From positions 1,364,001 through 1,428,000 of the forward strand of contig JAFCMP010000223.1 in the NCBI GenBank assembly GCA_017506865.1: a stretch of 64,000 nt of DNA. Reading direction: 5' to 3'. Origin of the DNA: Tribonema minus (lineage: Eukaryota > Sar > Xanthophyceae > Tribonematales > Tribonemataceae). A program made the translations under genes and the position numbers. The notes under the pieces were generated by a model. The model saw only the letters and a program-made list of their open reading frames with translations, was not told the origin of the DNA and searched no databases. This document shows positions 11,401 to 21,700 of this stretch, in pieces (position 1 is the first letter of the stretch; every line of letters starts with the position of its first letter).

Positions 11401-13940
11401 GATGCTCATTACACGCAATCAGCCCTCCAAACAAGCCTCTTGTTGCACTAACTAGTGAAGTGAGGCTGCTCAGTGCTGCAGAAGGTATACCGACGGTAGG
11501 CAGCACATCTGGCATACATGCCCCCCGCCCCCGCACGCGAGGCCACTCGTCATCATTGTCTGCAAGTCTGCGCGCGTTTCCCCAGCCGTTGCCTCTGAGT
11601 AGACACAGGCGCAGACGCTGCCAAACGTGCGGCAGAATGCGCTTACCATACATACCTCGGAGAGATAGATTCTGCTGCCCAGTGCGCGACAATGGACAGA
11701 CAATTGTATGTGGGGTGAATTTCACTGCCAACACCAGCGTACATATTACCATGCTCACCTGTGAATTTCATTCTACTGCCGTGTAAGTGTTGACAGACCT
11801 CAGTGTATGTATGCAAACAATTTTTGAGGTGTGAGCAGATGCACGTTCACAGCTGGCTGGAGGTATGTGTATGCAGAACAGGATACTACCACATTGAAGA
11901 ACTACCTATATACGTTGTAGTTGAGCAGTGCTGCGCCACATGCAGGGTAGCGCGTCACGATCGCCTTCAGGTCCACCGCAGCGCATGTCATATAGATGCG
12001 TGTGTTCAGAAGTCCGCATTGGAGTTTCAGTAATGTATAGGACCACCTATATGCATTGTAAAGGAGCAGTGCGTGCGCCGCGCCTTGCGCACATGAATGC
12101 ATGTCATGATTGTCTCCAGGTCCACTACAGCTTTTGTATGCCATATAGAAGTAGATGCCTGTGATTATGTATGCACGTATGTGTCATGTATAGGACTGCC
12201 TGCATACCTTGTAGTTGAGCAGCGCCGCGCACGCGGGCCCTCGCACCCGTGATAGCGCGTCATGATGTGAAAGTCCACGTCAGCACATGTACGTATTCAT
12301 ATACGCATACATATACTATACATACCTTGAAGTTGAGCAGCGCATGCGCGGCGCCCTCGCACGCGGGGTTGCGCATCATGATCCGTTACAAGTCAGTGTT
12401 AACGCATGTCTGCATATGAATCATATTATATATACATATACCGTGTATACATACCTTGTAGTTGAGCAACGCGTGCGCAGCGCCCTCGCACGCGGGGTCG
12501 CGCGTCATGATCGCCTGCAGGCCCGCGCGCATGAGCATGTAGGTATGTATACGCGCATACATATGCTATACATACCTTGTAGTTGAGCAGCGCGTGCGCG
12601 GCGCCCTCGCACGCGGGGTCGCGCGTCATAATCGCCTGCAGGTCCGCGCGCATGAGCTCCACCAGCTTCCCTCCGCACGGCTCCCGCAGCACCCCTTCCA
12701 GCAGCTTGTACCACTCCCCTGACCCCACGCTATCGTTGGCGAGCTTGTTGGAGAGATGGTGCACTAGTGCGCAGTCCAGCGAATCGTACTGCAGGATGGT
12801 GTTGCGGTAGTAGCGCCGCAGCGCAGGCTCCTCCGCCGCCATGTCCTGAACCTCGCCGCACATGCGCCGCCATCTGCATGGGGGGAGTCACAAGTTGAAG
12901 ATTGGGCGTCGTTACTTTCAACGCCTGGCGCTAATGCCTTGTCTTGCCCCTCGCCGCACAAGCGCCACAATCAGCACAAGTCGCCATTGAAAGTTTTTGA
13001 AGGTGCAGTTGAGGTGTTCCTACGGGCTCTGCAGCCGTGTGTCTCCCACTCCTCGCTAGTGACAATTATTGAAAGCAGCAAGCCTTCTTTGTTGAGCAGC
13101 TGGCTGCCGCGCTCGGACAAGTACCGTTTGCAATTTTTTTGAAGTATCTGTGCAACTTGCGGCAGCATGCAGTTTCATCGGCAGTGCGCGCAGATTCACC
13201 CCGATTTCTTGCAGCAAAATGCATCTCTGTGAAGGCAGTGCGCAGAAGGCAGTGCTCTGCGCCTGAGGCTGCCAGAACAAAAAAACTGCCTGCAAATTTG
13301 AACATTGACTTACTCCAGGAAGAATCTTCAGACGTGTAATGAAGCTACGACACCCAGCACAGCCCTCTCAATGGTCATTGCTGAGAGGACAGTGCAAGAA
13401 AGGCAACATCGACTCGAATCACGCTGCATAAAATGTCAGCCTGCGTGTGCTTTTCCCGCAGATGTTGACATACTCCCTGCTGGGACGTTTGGCACGGTCT
13501 AATCATGCTTAGCAAGAAATTCTAACTGTTGTCCAACCAAACAAGCGAAAATTTCGAACTGGCAATCTTGCAAAACGTAGTGTAGCAAGGCTGCTGCTTC
13601 CGGTAGCATTGGTGTGGAGTGTTACAAAGAACGAAACCCTTGTTGGACAAGAAGAGCTTCCGAGTAAGCAATGCGGCATGCGCGGTATGGAGACAGGGTT
13701 GCACAATTCATTACGCTTTGCGCGCACACGTCATTCGTGTTGATTGCGCTTCGAGCAGGGCACAAGCCCTAACGGGAGACGGTTCTACATGCATGACGGA
13801 GTTCTGCGCAACAGTTTCGAGGGATGCTAAACGACAGAACAGAACAGCACACAAGTGCGTAGAGGCCTCGCAACTCACAATGGGTCATCCGCTGTGTCGT
13901 TGCGAAGGGCGAAGATGCCAGTGGGCCCAGCGTTCACCAT
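8494..13940 (-). CDS. SAT: Serine O-acetyltransferase
   Basis: Exons are 13940-13879, 12873-12576, 10855-10693, 9768-9598 and 8933-8494 (1134 nt, 377 aa); all phases join. The enzyme acetylates L-serine with acetyl-CoA, the committed step of cysteine synthesis. The N-terminal helical domain is in exon 2 ([20 protein letters not shown]), followed by [20 protein letters not shown] and [14 protein letters not shown]. The left-handed beta-helix core has [35 protein letters not shown] and [16 protein letters not shown]. The family's active-site Asp-His (DHATG) and second His (GDRHP) are present. After [12 protein letters not shown] comes an atypical tail of about 110 residues rich in Ala, Gly and Gln. 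The ATG at 13940 is the first in its frame and gives [20 protein letters not shown] with no obvious transit peptide, so a cytosolic location is possible. The tail might instead hide an unrecognised intron. Confidence 0.92.
10500..10560 (-). repeat. Echo of SAT exon 3 end
   Basis: CATGACTCACCAGTAGCATG followed by GTCAATCATGACG on the plus strand repeats the functional exon 3 donor region at 10684-10718 (donor GTGAGT). It lies inside the following intron. A weaker third trace is near 10325-10355. Confidence 0.75.
11905..12575 (-). repeat. Five-copy echo array of SAT exon 2 end
   Basis: The functional exon 2 ends at 12576 with GCGCTGCTCAACTACAAG then GTATGT. The same block with its donor recurs in the following intron, with the plus-strand CATACC at 12450, 12321 and 12203 and decayed versions near 12046 and 11905. 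Spacing is about 121, 129, 118, 157 and 141 bp. The 12450 copy keeps the codons for [20 protein letters not shown] with only synonymous changes across that stretch (ATT to ATC, GCC to GCT, CTG to TTG). Decay increases with distance from the exon. Confidence 0.9.
12925..12968 (-). repeat. Echo of SAT exon 2 start
   Basis: On the minus strand TGGCGCTTGTGCGGCGAGG recalls the functional exon 2 start TGGCGGCGCATGTGCGGCGA at 12872. The reading frame ([12 protein letters not shown]) resembles the functional [13 protein letters not shown], but the acceptor AG has been lost. Confidence 0.7.
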
Positions 13941-14230
13941 TCCTGCCTCGCAAAAGTCCAACAACCGCTGCGTCCACACACACGGAGGTTCGCTGCTCTG
14001 AATCAGGACTCGTCGATGCTCACGTAAGCTGATCCGCCACGCACGGACCCTCCTCTGCAAGCGCTGTGCAGGCCGTTATCCCAGGGCACCGAGGCGGACC
14101 GCTGCTCACGAAGCGCGTGATTGCAAGTGCCGAAAAAAAAAAAAATCGCTCACATTTTGCAGTAGACGCGCCGACTTGAAGTACCTCTGCGTTGGAGAAT
14201 ATACAGGTTCTCAAGCAGCTTTGCAATCAC
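13941..14230. promoter_or_regulatory. Divergent intergenic region between SAT and PGM-like gene
   Basis: Only 290 bp separate the two start codons, which face away from each other, so both promoters must overlap or lie in transcribed sequence. An A13 run is at about 14133-14145. I cannot identify a TATA box or other named element with confidence. Confidence 0.45.
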
Positions 14231-16338
14231 ATGAGGCGATGCATGCTGGCTGGCGTTCTTTTAACGGCAGCATTAGATGTCCTGTCGGCACTCCATGCGG
14301 GGCTGCCTCGGGTCCGCCTGGCACGGTCGTCAACTCCTGTAATGATCCAGGCGTCAGCAGATGCTGACTCGAGCAGCATCACGGCCTGCGGGATGGACCG
14401 GCGGCAGCTGCTGGCTGTCTTACTCGCACAGACCCTTGTTATACTGCCACTTGCACAGGCCAGAGCTGAGAGCTCTCCAAGTGTGGCCAGCTTGGTGGCG
14501 CAGTTGCCGCCTCTGGCACGTGGCAACAAACGAATCTTCCTGTGCCGGCATGGAGGTAAGCACTGGTTTGAAATCAGACGTCCGAATGGTCGCAACTTTC
14601 GCATATCGCAGCTACAAACTGCAGCCCTATGCAGCAGATGCGGAGCCGGCACAAGCAAACTATTCCAAAAGTGCTCATGAAACACACAATTCTGAATTAA
14701 GCACTTCAGCAAGATACACGCATGACTCACATAACTCTTGACCTCTGCACCATCCCACCGCCGCACCCCACCCGCCAAATCCCAGAAACCCGCTTCAACG
14801 CGCAGCACATCGTCCAGGGCCGCCGCCTCGACCCAGACCTGGACTCTACCGGCACGAGTCAGGCAGCAGCGCTCGGCGCCGCCCTCTCCCGCGTCCCCCT
14901 CGTCGCCGTCTACAGCAGCCCCCTGCTGCGCGCGCGCGTCACCGCGGACGCCATCGCGGCGCGCCAGGCAGCGCCGTCGCCGCGCCTTGTCAGCGATGCG
15001 CTGAACGAGGTTGACTTTGGGGAGGTGGATGGGGTGCGGCAGGACGTCGGCGCGGCGCTGCTGGCGCGCGTGTACGTGGCGTGGGCGGCGGGCGCGGAGG
15101 GCGTGCGCGCGGGCCGCAGCGGCGAGAGCCTCGCGGAGGTCAGTGTGTGCATGGGGCTTGTTCAAACCTAGCCTGGAAGTTGAAGTTGATGATTGCAGCT
15201 AAGCGCCGCATGAGGGGCGAGAGCAAAGATCAGGACAACAGTGGCAGGCGCGGAGGGCGTGCGCGCGGGCCGCAGCGGCGAGAGCCTCGCGGAGGTCAGC
15301 GCGTGCGCGGAGGCTGTTCGTAGCTAGCCTGGAAGTTGAAGTTGATGATCGCAGGCAATTTGGCTAAGCGTCGCGAGCAGCGCGAGGGCAAAGATCAGGA
15401 TGACGACGGCATGCTGTGCACGACGTTGATGACAGTCGTCTCGCGTGCGCACCTGCTGTTTTCCAACCGGTGTCCGTGCCATCGTGACACCTTCAGCTCC
15501 ACCCCCATGTCCTGCTCAGTGCCAGCTCATGACCTGGGATTTCACATTGATGATTGCAGCCGTTGCTTCAGCATCGCATCTAGAGGGGGCCAGGATAAGA
15601 TGGAATGCTGCACATATGGGGTAGGGTTAGGGTTAGGGTTACCTAATCCTAAAACAGACAAGTGTGAACCACAGCGGCGAGAGCCTCGCGGAGTCAGTCT
15701 GTGTGGATTAACTTTAAGTGATGCAACGACAACAGTCGTCATGCATGCGGCCCTGCTGTATAGCGCCATTCGCGCTGGTGGTGGTCAACTCCACGTCATC
15801 CTTCAACAAATGTTTCTTTATAATCAAGCGAGTCAGTGCTCAGCCGCCGATGCGCCTCGCGTCGCTCCACTGATCACCTCCGATCTCCTTTGTGACCACG
15901 TGCGTACAGGTGCACGCACGCGCTGACGGAGCGCTGGCGCAGCTACTCTCTGCAGCATCGATCAGCAGCAGTCTAGATAACTTCAACTACAGCATCCACA
16001 GTGACGCCCTCAGCTCCCCTCTCACCAACACCAGCACCAGCAGCGGCAGCATCGCTACACTCGCCAGCAGCGTCAGCTACACTGGCAGCAGCGGCGGCAA
16101 CAGCGGCGGCAGCATCAGCGACAGCAGCGGCGGCGGCGGCAGCGCAGTCGCCGCCGTCTCGCACAGCTCCATGATCAAGGCGACGCTGTCACGTGTGCTG
16201 CGTGCGCCGCTAGAGCGCGTGCGCGCACTGGGGCAGGACAACTGCGGTGTCAACGTGCTCGACTGGGACGCCACGACAGGCGTGGTGACGGCCATAGCGA
16301 TCAATAGTCGCCCGCTTCCGCCGGGCTGGCGCGGCTAG
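14231..16338 (+). CDS. Phosphoglycerate-mutase-like histidine phosphatase, lumen-type leader
   Basis: Exons are 14231-14555, 14786-15138 and 15910-16338 (368 aa, TAG stop); phases join. The catalytic RHGETRFN spans the first junction, with the phospho-accepting His at about residue 107. AVYSSPLLRARVTADAI and EVDFGEVDG are typical of the family, and the second catalytic His is in AVSHSSMIKATL. The leader starts with the hydrophobic MRRCMLAGVLLTAALDVLSA, followed by a Ser/Arg/Ala region, then MDRRQLLAVLLAQTLVILPL ending in AQARA. That is a twin-arginine, hydrophobic core and A-x-A layout. In a secondary-plastid alga it would send the protein through the ER and plastid into the thylakoid lumen (inference). 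Between the two His motifs lies a Ser/Gly/Thr-rich insert of about 55 residues. The substrate cannot be told; the family includes phosphatases as well as mutases. Confidence 0.88.
15245..15302 (+). repeat. Echo of PGM exon 2 end
   Basis: The block GAGGGCGTGCGCGCGGGCCG through CTCGCGGAG plus donor GTCAG repeats the functional exon 2 end at 15097-15142 with no change in the coding part. A shorter copy (AGCGGCGAGAGCCTCGCGGA) is at 15664-15690 with a damaged donor. The flanks (GGAAGTTGAAGTTGATGAT) are duplicated too, near 15176 and 15332. Confidence 0.85.
15614..15642 (+). repeat. Short TTAGGG run
   Basis: Three to four TTAGGG units inside intron 2 of the PGM-like gene. Confidence 0.75.
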
Positions 16339-18747
16339 CCTAGCCCTAGGCCTGAACCCTTGTACCCAAATAGGGCTACAGTTAGGGCTAGGGTTAGGGT
16401 TGGGTCTGGAGTTATGGTTAGGGATGTCGCGGCCAGCCTGAACCTCAACGCCTTCTTAATAGCCAGTCACCTCTACCCAGCTGGCTTGGCTAGTCTCAGT
16501 CTAGCCTATGCCCTGATAGCCGCTGCCGCCAGGGTTGCGCGGTGAACAGGTCGCTGGATGATCTGGTGCTGCAGTGTCGCAAATGGCGCTAGATAGCTGC
16601 AGAGACGTCGTGCTCACGTCCCCACGGGGTGCCTCTGGTGCGGCAAAGCGGCTCCGTTGCCTGACTGCACCTGACAGCGCCACCAGTCAACTAGCAGCTC
16701 ACCAGCAATTGACAATTAGAGCTGTTGAGTGCACGTGAAAAAAAATGGTGTTGGGGTACGGGCCCACGCTGACGCGCCCGCCTCATCACGTGGCACGCTT
16801 CAGCACGGCCGCTGTGCTTAGGGTTAGGGTTAGTCTAGGGTTGACCCAACTCCACTAGACACACTGCAGCGCGGCCGTTGCGCCCATGTTCACAGGCGCC
16901 CGCACCGCCGTCGCAAACCTTGCGTGAATCGCAACGGACGTGTGCGCGTTGCGTCAGGTTCCTGAGCGGTGCCGTGACCGTGCTGCGGGTGCCCTAAGCG
17001 GAGGCTGGGTATTTAAGTAGGTGTGGGGGCGTTGTGCATGCGTGACGCGCTGCACGCTGCTGCAGTGGCCTATGAGCCCGGCGGGTGAATGCATGCGGAG
17101 CACGCTTCACATTGCGCGGGTGTGCTGCGTTGCGTAGATTGCAGGTGGGGCCTCGCTGTCGGTATGTTGGCACATTCGGGTCGACAGCGCATGATCGCGG
17201 CTGATGTATGAGCGGGCACCTTTGCGTAGTTAGCCGCAAGGCCTGCAAAGCATCGTCGGTGCATGTTGGCATGGTATGACCCAATCATGGCACACGGTAT
17301 CTGAGAATATGGTAATTCTTGTCACCCTGAAGTATCGCTTTGATAAGTACGCCTCAGCTGTGTATTGCACATGAAGTTGCAGCGCAGGCGTACTTCATGT
17401 GCCAGGCGTGCTGGTGCACCAAGTAAAAATCATGACAGCGCTCAGGAACGATGTGAGTTGTCTACTCTCCTTCTTCTTCATTTCCGTGTGAGCCGTGTGA
17501 TTTGATTGGGCTTTGAAATGTGTGTGGTCTTGCGTCATGCACGCAGCGTACATACCACTGCGTTGTCTCCGTTGACGTCACTGCTTTTCGCGTCCTTCAG
17601 CTTAGGGTGTCTTGCAGCGTTGTTACTGCAACTGGCATGGTGCAAGACATGTAGGCATGTGCCAAATTCGAAAAGGCGCACTCCAGACAGCAATTGTGCA
17701 CGTTTGCTGCGGGCTCTGTCGCAGTTCACTTTAGTTCCTTGCGCACCACCAAGCGTGCCTGTGTTGCACCTGAATTGATTGCTGTGAGCACAAGTATGCA
17801 CATCCATATTATGACATTGCCACGGCATGCATTTGCCCTATGATGACTTCAGTCACGTGAATGTTGATGCTTTGCTTGCAACAATGAAGTCAAATGGTGC
17901 TGTCATCATGGCAGAGCTGCTGAGCATTGGGTGTCCATCTACAGCTCACTGATAAACCAACGACCTTCCAACTTGCTGACATGGTGCACTTGCCGCGCTC
18001 TAGAGCCCTCCTTGAAAGCACAAAAGCAAAATGTGTGCTGAAACAGCGAGCAGATGCGCTAGCAGCGCTCTCCAGATGCGCAATGGACCATCTCCAACCG
18101 TGACCCTAACGCTAACCTTTAAGGCACCTGCGGCGTTGGAAAGACAGTGGTGAACGATGGCACCCATGGGCGCAGCATACTCTCTACGTTCAAATGCCCA
18201 AAAATCTCGAGCAAAGCCTGGAGCCACAACCAAGTCAGCAAAACAGCGACCGTCAATGGATGTCCTCAAAAACGGTGTACGATTGTGATTTGAAACTTCC
18301 GTGTGTTTGCTGCGGCTCTGGGCAGGCGTATCAGCAGCACACACATCAGCGCAGAAGTGTGCGACAAGGCACACGCATAGCGCGTGCCGAATCCGAAACG
18401 GCTGTAATCCGCGTAAACGACATCATAGCACCCTGCCTGTGTTCACTGGTGCAAAGATCGCACCAACAGCGATAGGCGCACCGCACCATCGGCGGCAGCA
18501 GTGCAAGAACTGGCGGCACACTAGCACTGATGACACGTGCCACAGTGTCACTGCAGTTCCCCCTAATGTGACAGCTGAGCATGGCTGACACCGCACTTGC
18601 GCTGACACCCCCCCCCCCCCCGCACCGCACACTCCTTCCCCGCCTGCCCTGTGCCCCTCCATGCTATACATCAAACTACAACGGCAGTGCACAACATCGG
18701 GTGAGTGACTCATTACACGACTTGTGTACGACTCATGGCGAGCGCTG
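16339..18747. other. Convergent intergenic region, no gene seen
   Basis: Lies between the stop codons of the PGM-like gene (+) and AK-HSD (-). It has degenerate TTAGGG-like runs at 16380-16400 and 16815-16835 and a C-rich run at 18605-18620. I found no ORF with recognisable motifs on either strand; both 3' untranslated regions presumably lie here. Confidence 0.5.
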
Positions 18748-21700
18748 TCACGCTGACCCCAGCTCGCCGTACGACACGCGCTTCATGAGGTGCCGGTGTC
18801 CACGATCTCTGGCACCAAGATCGCGAGCCACGCGTATAAGGTCGGCAAAGAGCGCTGCTGCGATGGCGCGCGGCCCCCCCACGGGCCCCCGCAAGATGAG
18901 CGGTGCTGCCTCTGTCATGCGCTCCGTTGTGTAACTGTCGGGGTGCAGAAAGGGGGGAAGGGGGGGAGGGGGGGGGGGGGGCACGAGTCGAGGGTCAGAA
19001 TTGTCGGCGATGGAGGCACAGCATGCGCATCAGCACAGCATTGGGCACTTGAATGAGTTGCAAATGGCGTTCACGTTGATAACCTAACCCTGACCCTGGC
19101 TATAACCCTAAATGCGGCCATGGCCTTGCGCACACGCACGCACGCCTGCGGACTCATGCTGCTAATCGGTACAAGTACAACTTAGCCTCGCTCGCACGAC
19201 GACGGACCTTGCAAAGGACTCTAACCCTACGCCTCGGTTGCACGGTGACGGACTTTGCAGAGGACTCTAACCCTAGGCCTCAGTACTTGAAACCCTAGCC
19301 TTAAACTGGCAGCATCTTCATGATTGTACGCCTCTTGTCAATATGCCCAGCCCACGGCTCAGCGATGACCACAGCCTCACCCTAGTATGGTGTGCTCGTG
19401 ATGATGTCAAACTACCATGACACACGCGCGCTCACCCGACAACACGTGCAGCTTGCTGTCAAGCGACATGTGAGCTGCTCGTCGTTTGCCGCCAACGCTC
19501 ACAGCCCGAGACACAGCAAGCCTAACCCTAACCCTAACCCTAACCCTTGCGACAACGCAACCGCAAACAAGCGCGCGCGAGAGCACCCACCGAACGCAGT
19601 ACGAAGCCCCCTCAAGCCTCGCCAGCGGATCTTTCAGCGGGACCTCCACCAAGCCCGCCTTGGCCTCCCCTGTGCGCGCATCGGCGGAGGCGACGTAGCG
19701 CAGCACAGCGCCGTGAGCGTGCGCGCGCGCCGCCGCCGCAGCGAAATCCGCGTCGCGCGCGCGCAGCAGCGCCAGCAGCGCCGGCGGCAGCGCGTTGCCC
19801 TCCAGCAGCTGCATCGCGCCGCCGCTGCCGCCGCCGCCGCTGTCGTCGCCGTCTTCGCTGCCTGCGCCGCCTGTTGTGTGGATTGGCGTTTGGCGCAATG
19901 GTTGTTCGTGAGAATGGTCGTCCGTGAGTGAAGGTGAAGTGCGGCTCTCGCAATGGTGGTGACGAGCAGCAATCATTAGGAGGGGTAGGGGTAGGGTAAA
20001 GTGTGCAGTGGGCCAAGCAGGGCTCAGCCTTGGGGTACCACCATCGCTGGCTGTGGCAGTATGCCCTAACCTAACGCTAACCCTAGGCTTTAGCTGACCG
20101 TACCTCACACCATCCTTTGATGTGAAAACCTTCAGGCTGGTGGCTTCTGCTTTATTACCAGGCGATGAAATCACCGGCACATCAAATGGCTGCTGCTGCA
20201 ACTGTAAACAAGGTTGGTTTCTACCTGACCCGCCACCTCTGCTTGGTAAAACGCTTGAGAAACACTCACTAAAGGTGCACCGATGACTTCATCAGTTTCA
20301 ACTTGAACGTTTTCACCCAACATCATCGCCCAACGTAACGGCTGGCTCGACCGCCAAGTCACTCGCTTCCAGCTCCATACCCAGTTCCTGTCCCAGGATA
20401 AGCAGCCGCCACGACACAATCAACTTCAACTACAAGTTCAACTGTTTCACCCACCATCATCGCCGAGCGTAACGGCTGGCTCAACCGCCAAGTCACTCGC
20501 TTCCAGTTCCATACCCAGTTCTCGTCCCAGGATGAGCAACCGCCGTGACACGTCAGCACACGCCAGCTGCTGCATGGGGTCACGAGTGTCGAGAAGGCCT
20601 TCGGCAGCTGCCATCGCGCATGCCTGTTCATGAGCGGGGGGGTGGGGGGGGGGGGGGGGTAGCTAAGTTGAAGTAGGAAGTTGAAGCCAGTGGGCAGGTG
20701 CGTATTTTGAGACCCGTAGGCGCACTACTGCTGCGGCAGACGCAAGGGACTTCAGTCGTCGCAGCCGCGCCTGCCTGGCAGCGCAAGAGGGCGCATGCAA
20801 AGCGGACGCGTCGTCAAGGCACGGCAGTGCCCACCCCCCACGTGCTGCGGGAGCATGACCTGGTTGCCTGTTAGGCATTTTAGAGGGGCAGCAGCGGCAC
20901 AACAGTGCTGTGCAGCAATGAAATTGAATGCGCCGCTGCAATTATCGGCAGCGGCGCCGCCGCCACAGCGTCCGCTGTTAACCCTAACTCTAGCCGTAGC
21001 TCTATGCTGCTGCCGCCGCCCCATGCCCTGGTGAAATATCGCATTCAGGACGCGGCTGACGAACGCGCGCGCCATTGACACGATCAACGTAATGTTAGGA
21101 GCGTCACATCCCCTCAAACATCACCACTCTGCTGAGCATCACCGCGGCCGCATGCATCTCCAGGAACAGCGGCAGCGGCGCCACACTATCCTCTTTCGCT
21201 TCCGCTGCCGCCGCCGCCCCCGCGTGCCCCGGCGAAATCGCATTGAGAACGTGGCTGAGGAACGCGCCGATGACACCATCAATGTGGTGCGGAGCGTCAC
21301 ATCCCCTCAGACATCACACTGAGCATCATCGCAAACGGACGCACCTCCGAAAACAGCGGCAGCGGCGCCGCCGCCGCCGCGCCCCCCTCTTCCGCCGCCG
21401 CGTGCCCCGGCGAGATCGCGTTGAGGACGCGGCTGAGGAACGCGCCGATGACGCCGTCGACGCGGTGCGGAGCGTCACCCGTTGACTGCAGCGATTGAAG
21501 TGTGAGCAGCACGGGCAGGCCGCCGCCGATGGTCGTCTCGTACTGGTACGAGTTGCTGGTGCGGCGGCGCTGGTCGAGGAGCGCGTGGTAGGCCGCGAGG
21601 CCCGCGCCCATGGCGCGCGAGTTGTTGGAGACGACGTGCGTGCCGGCGGCGAGCCAGGCGATGTGGCGCGCCGCGACGGCGCGCGACGGCGTGCAGTCGA

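Noticed and set aside
11905-12650. Regularly spaced repeats that could be taken for a CRISPR array
   Set aside because: Spacing is 118-157 bp, units contain coding sequence of the adjacent exon and a splice donor, and the gene is eukaryotic with introns.
20090-20201. Possible extra AK-HSD exon ([20 protein letters not shown])
   Set aside because: It would need a different phase from exon 13 to exon 14, which join directly in phase and in the expected order of the family.
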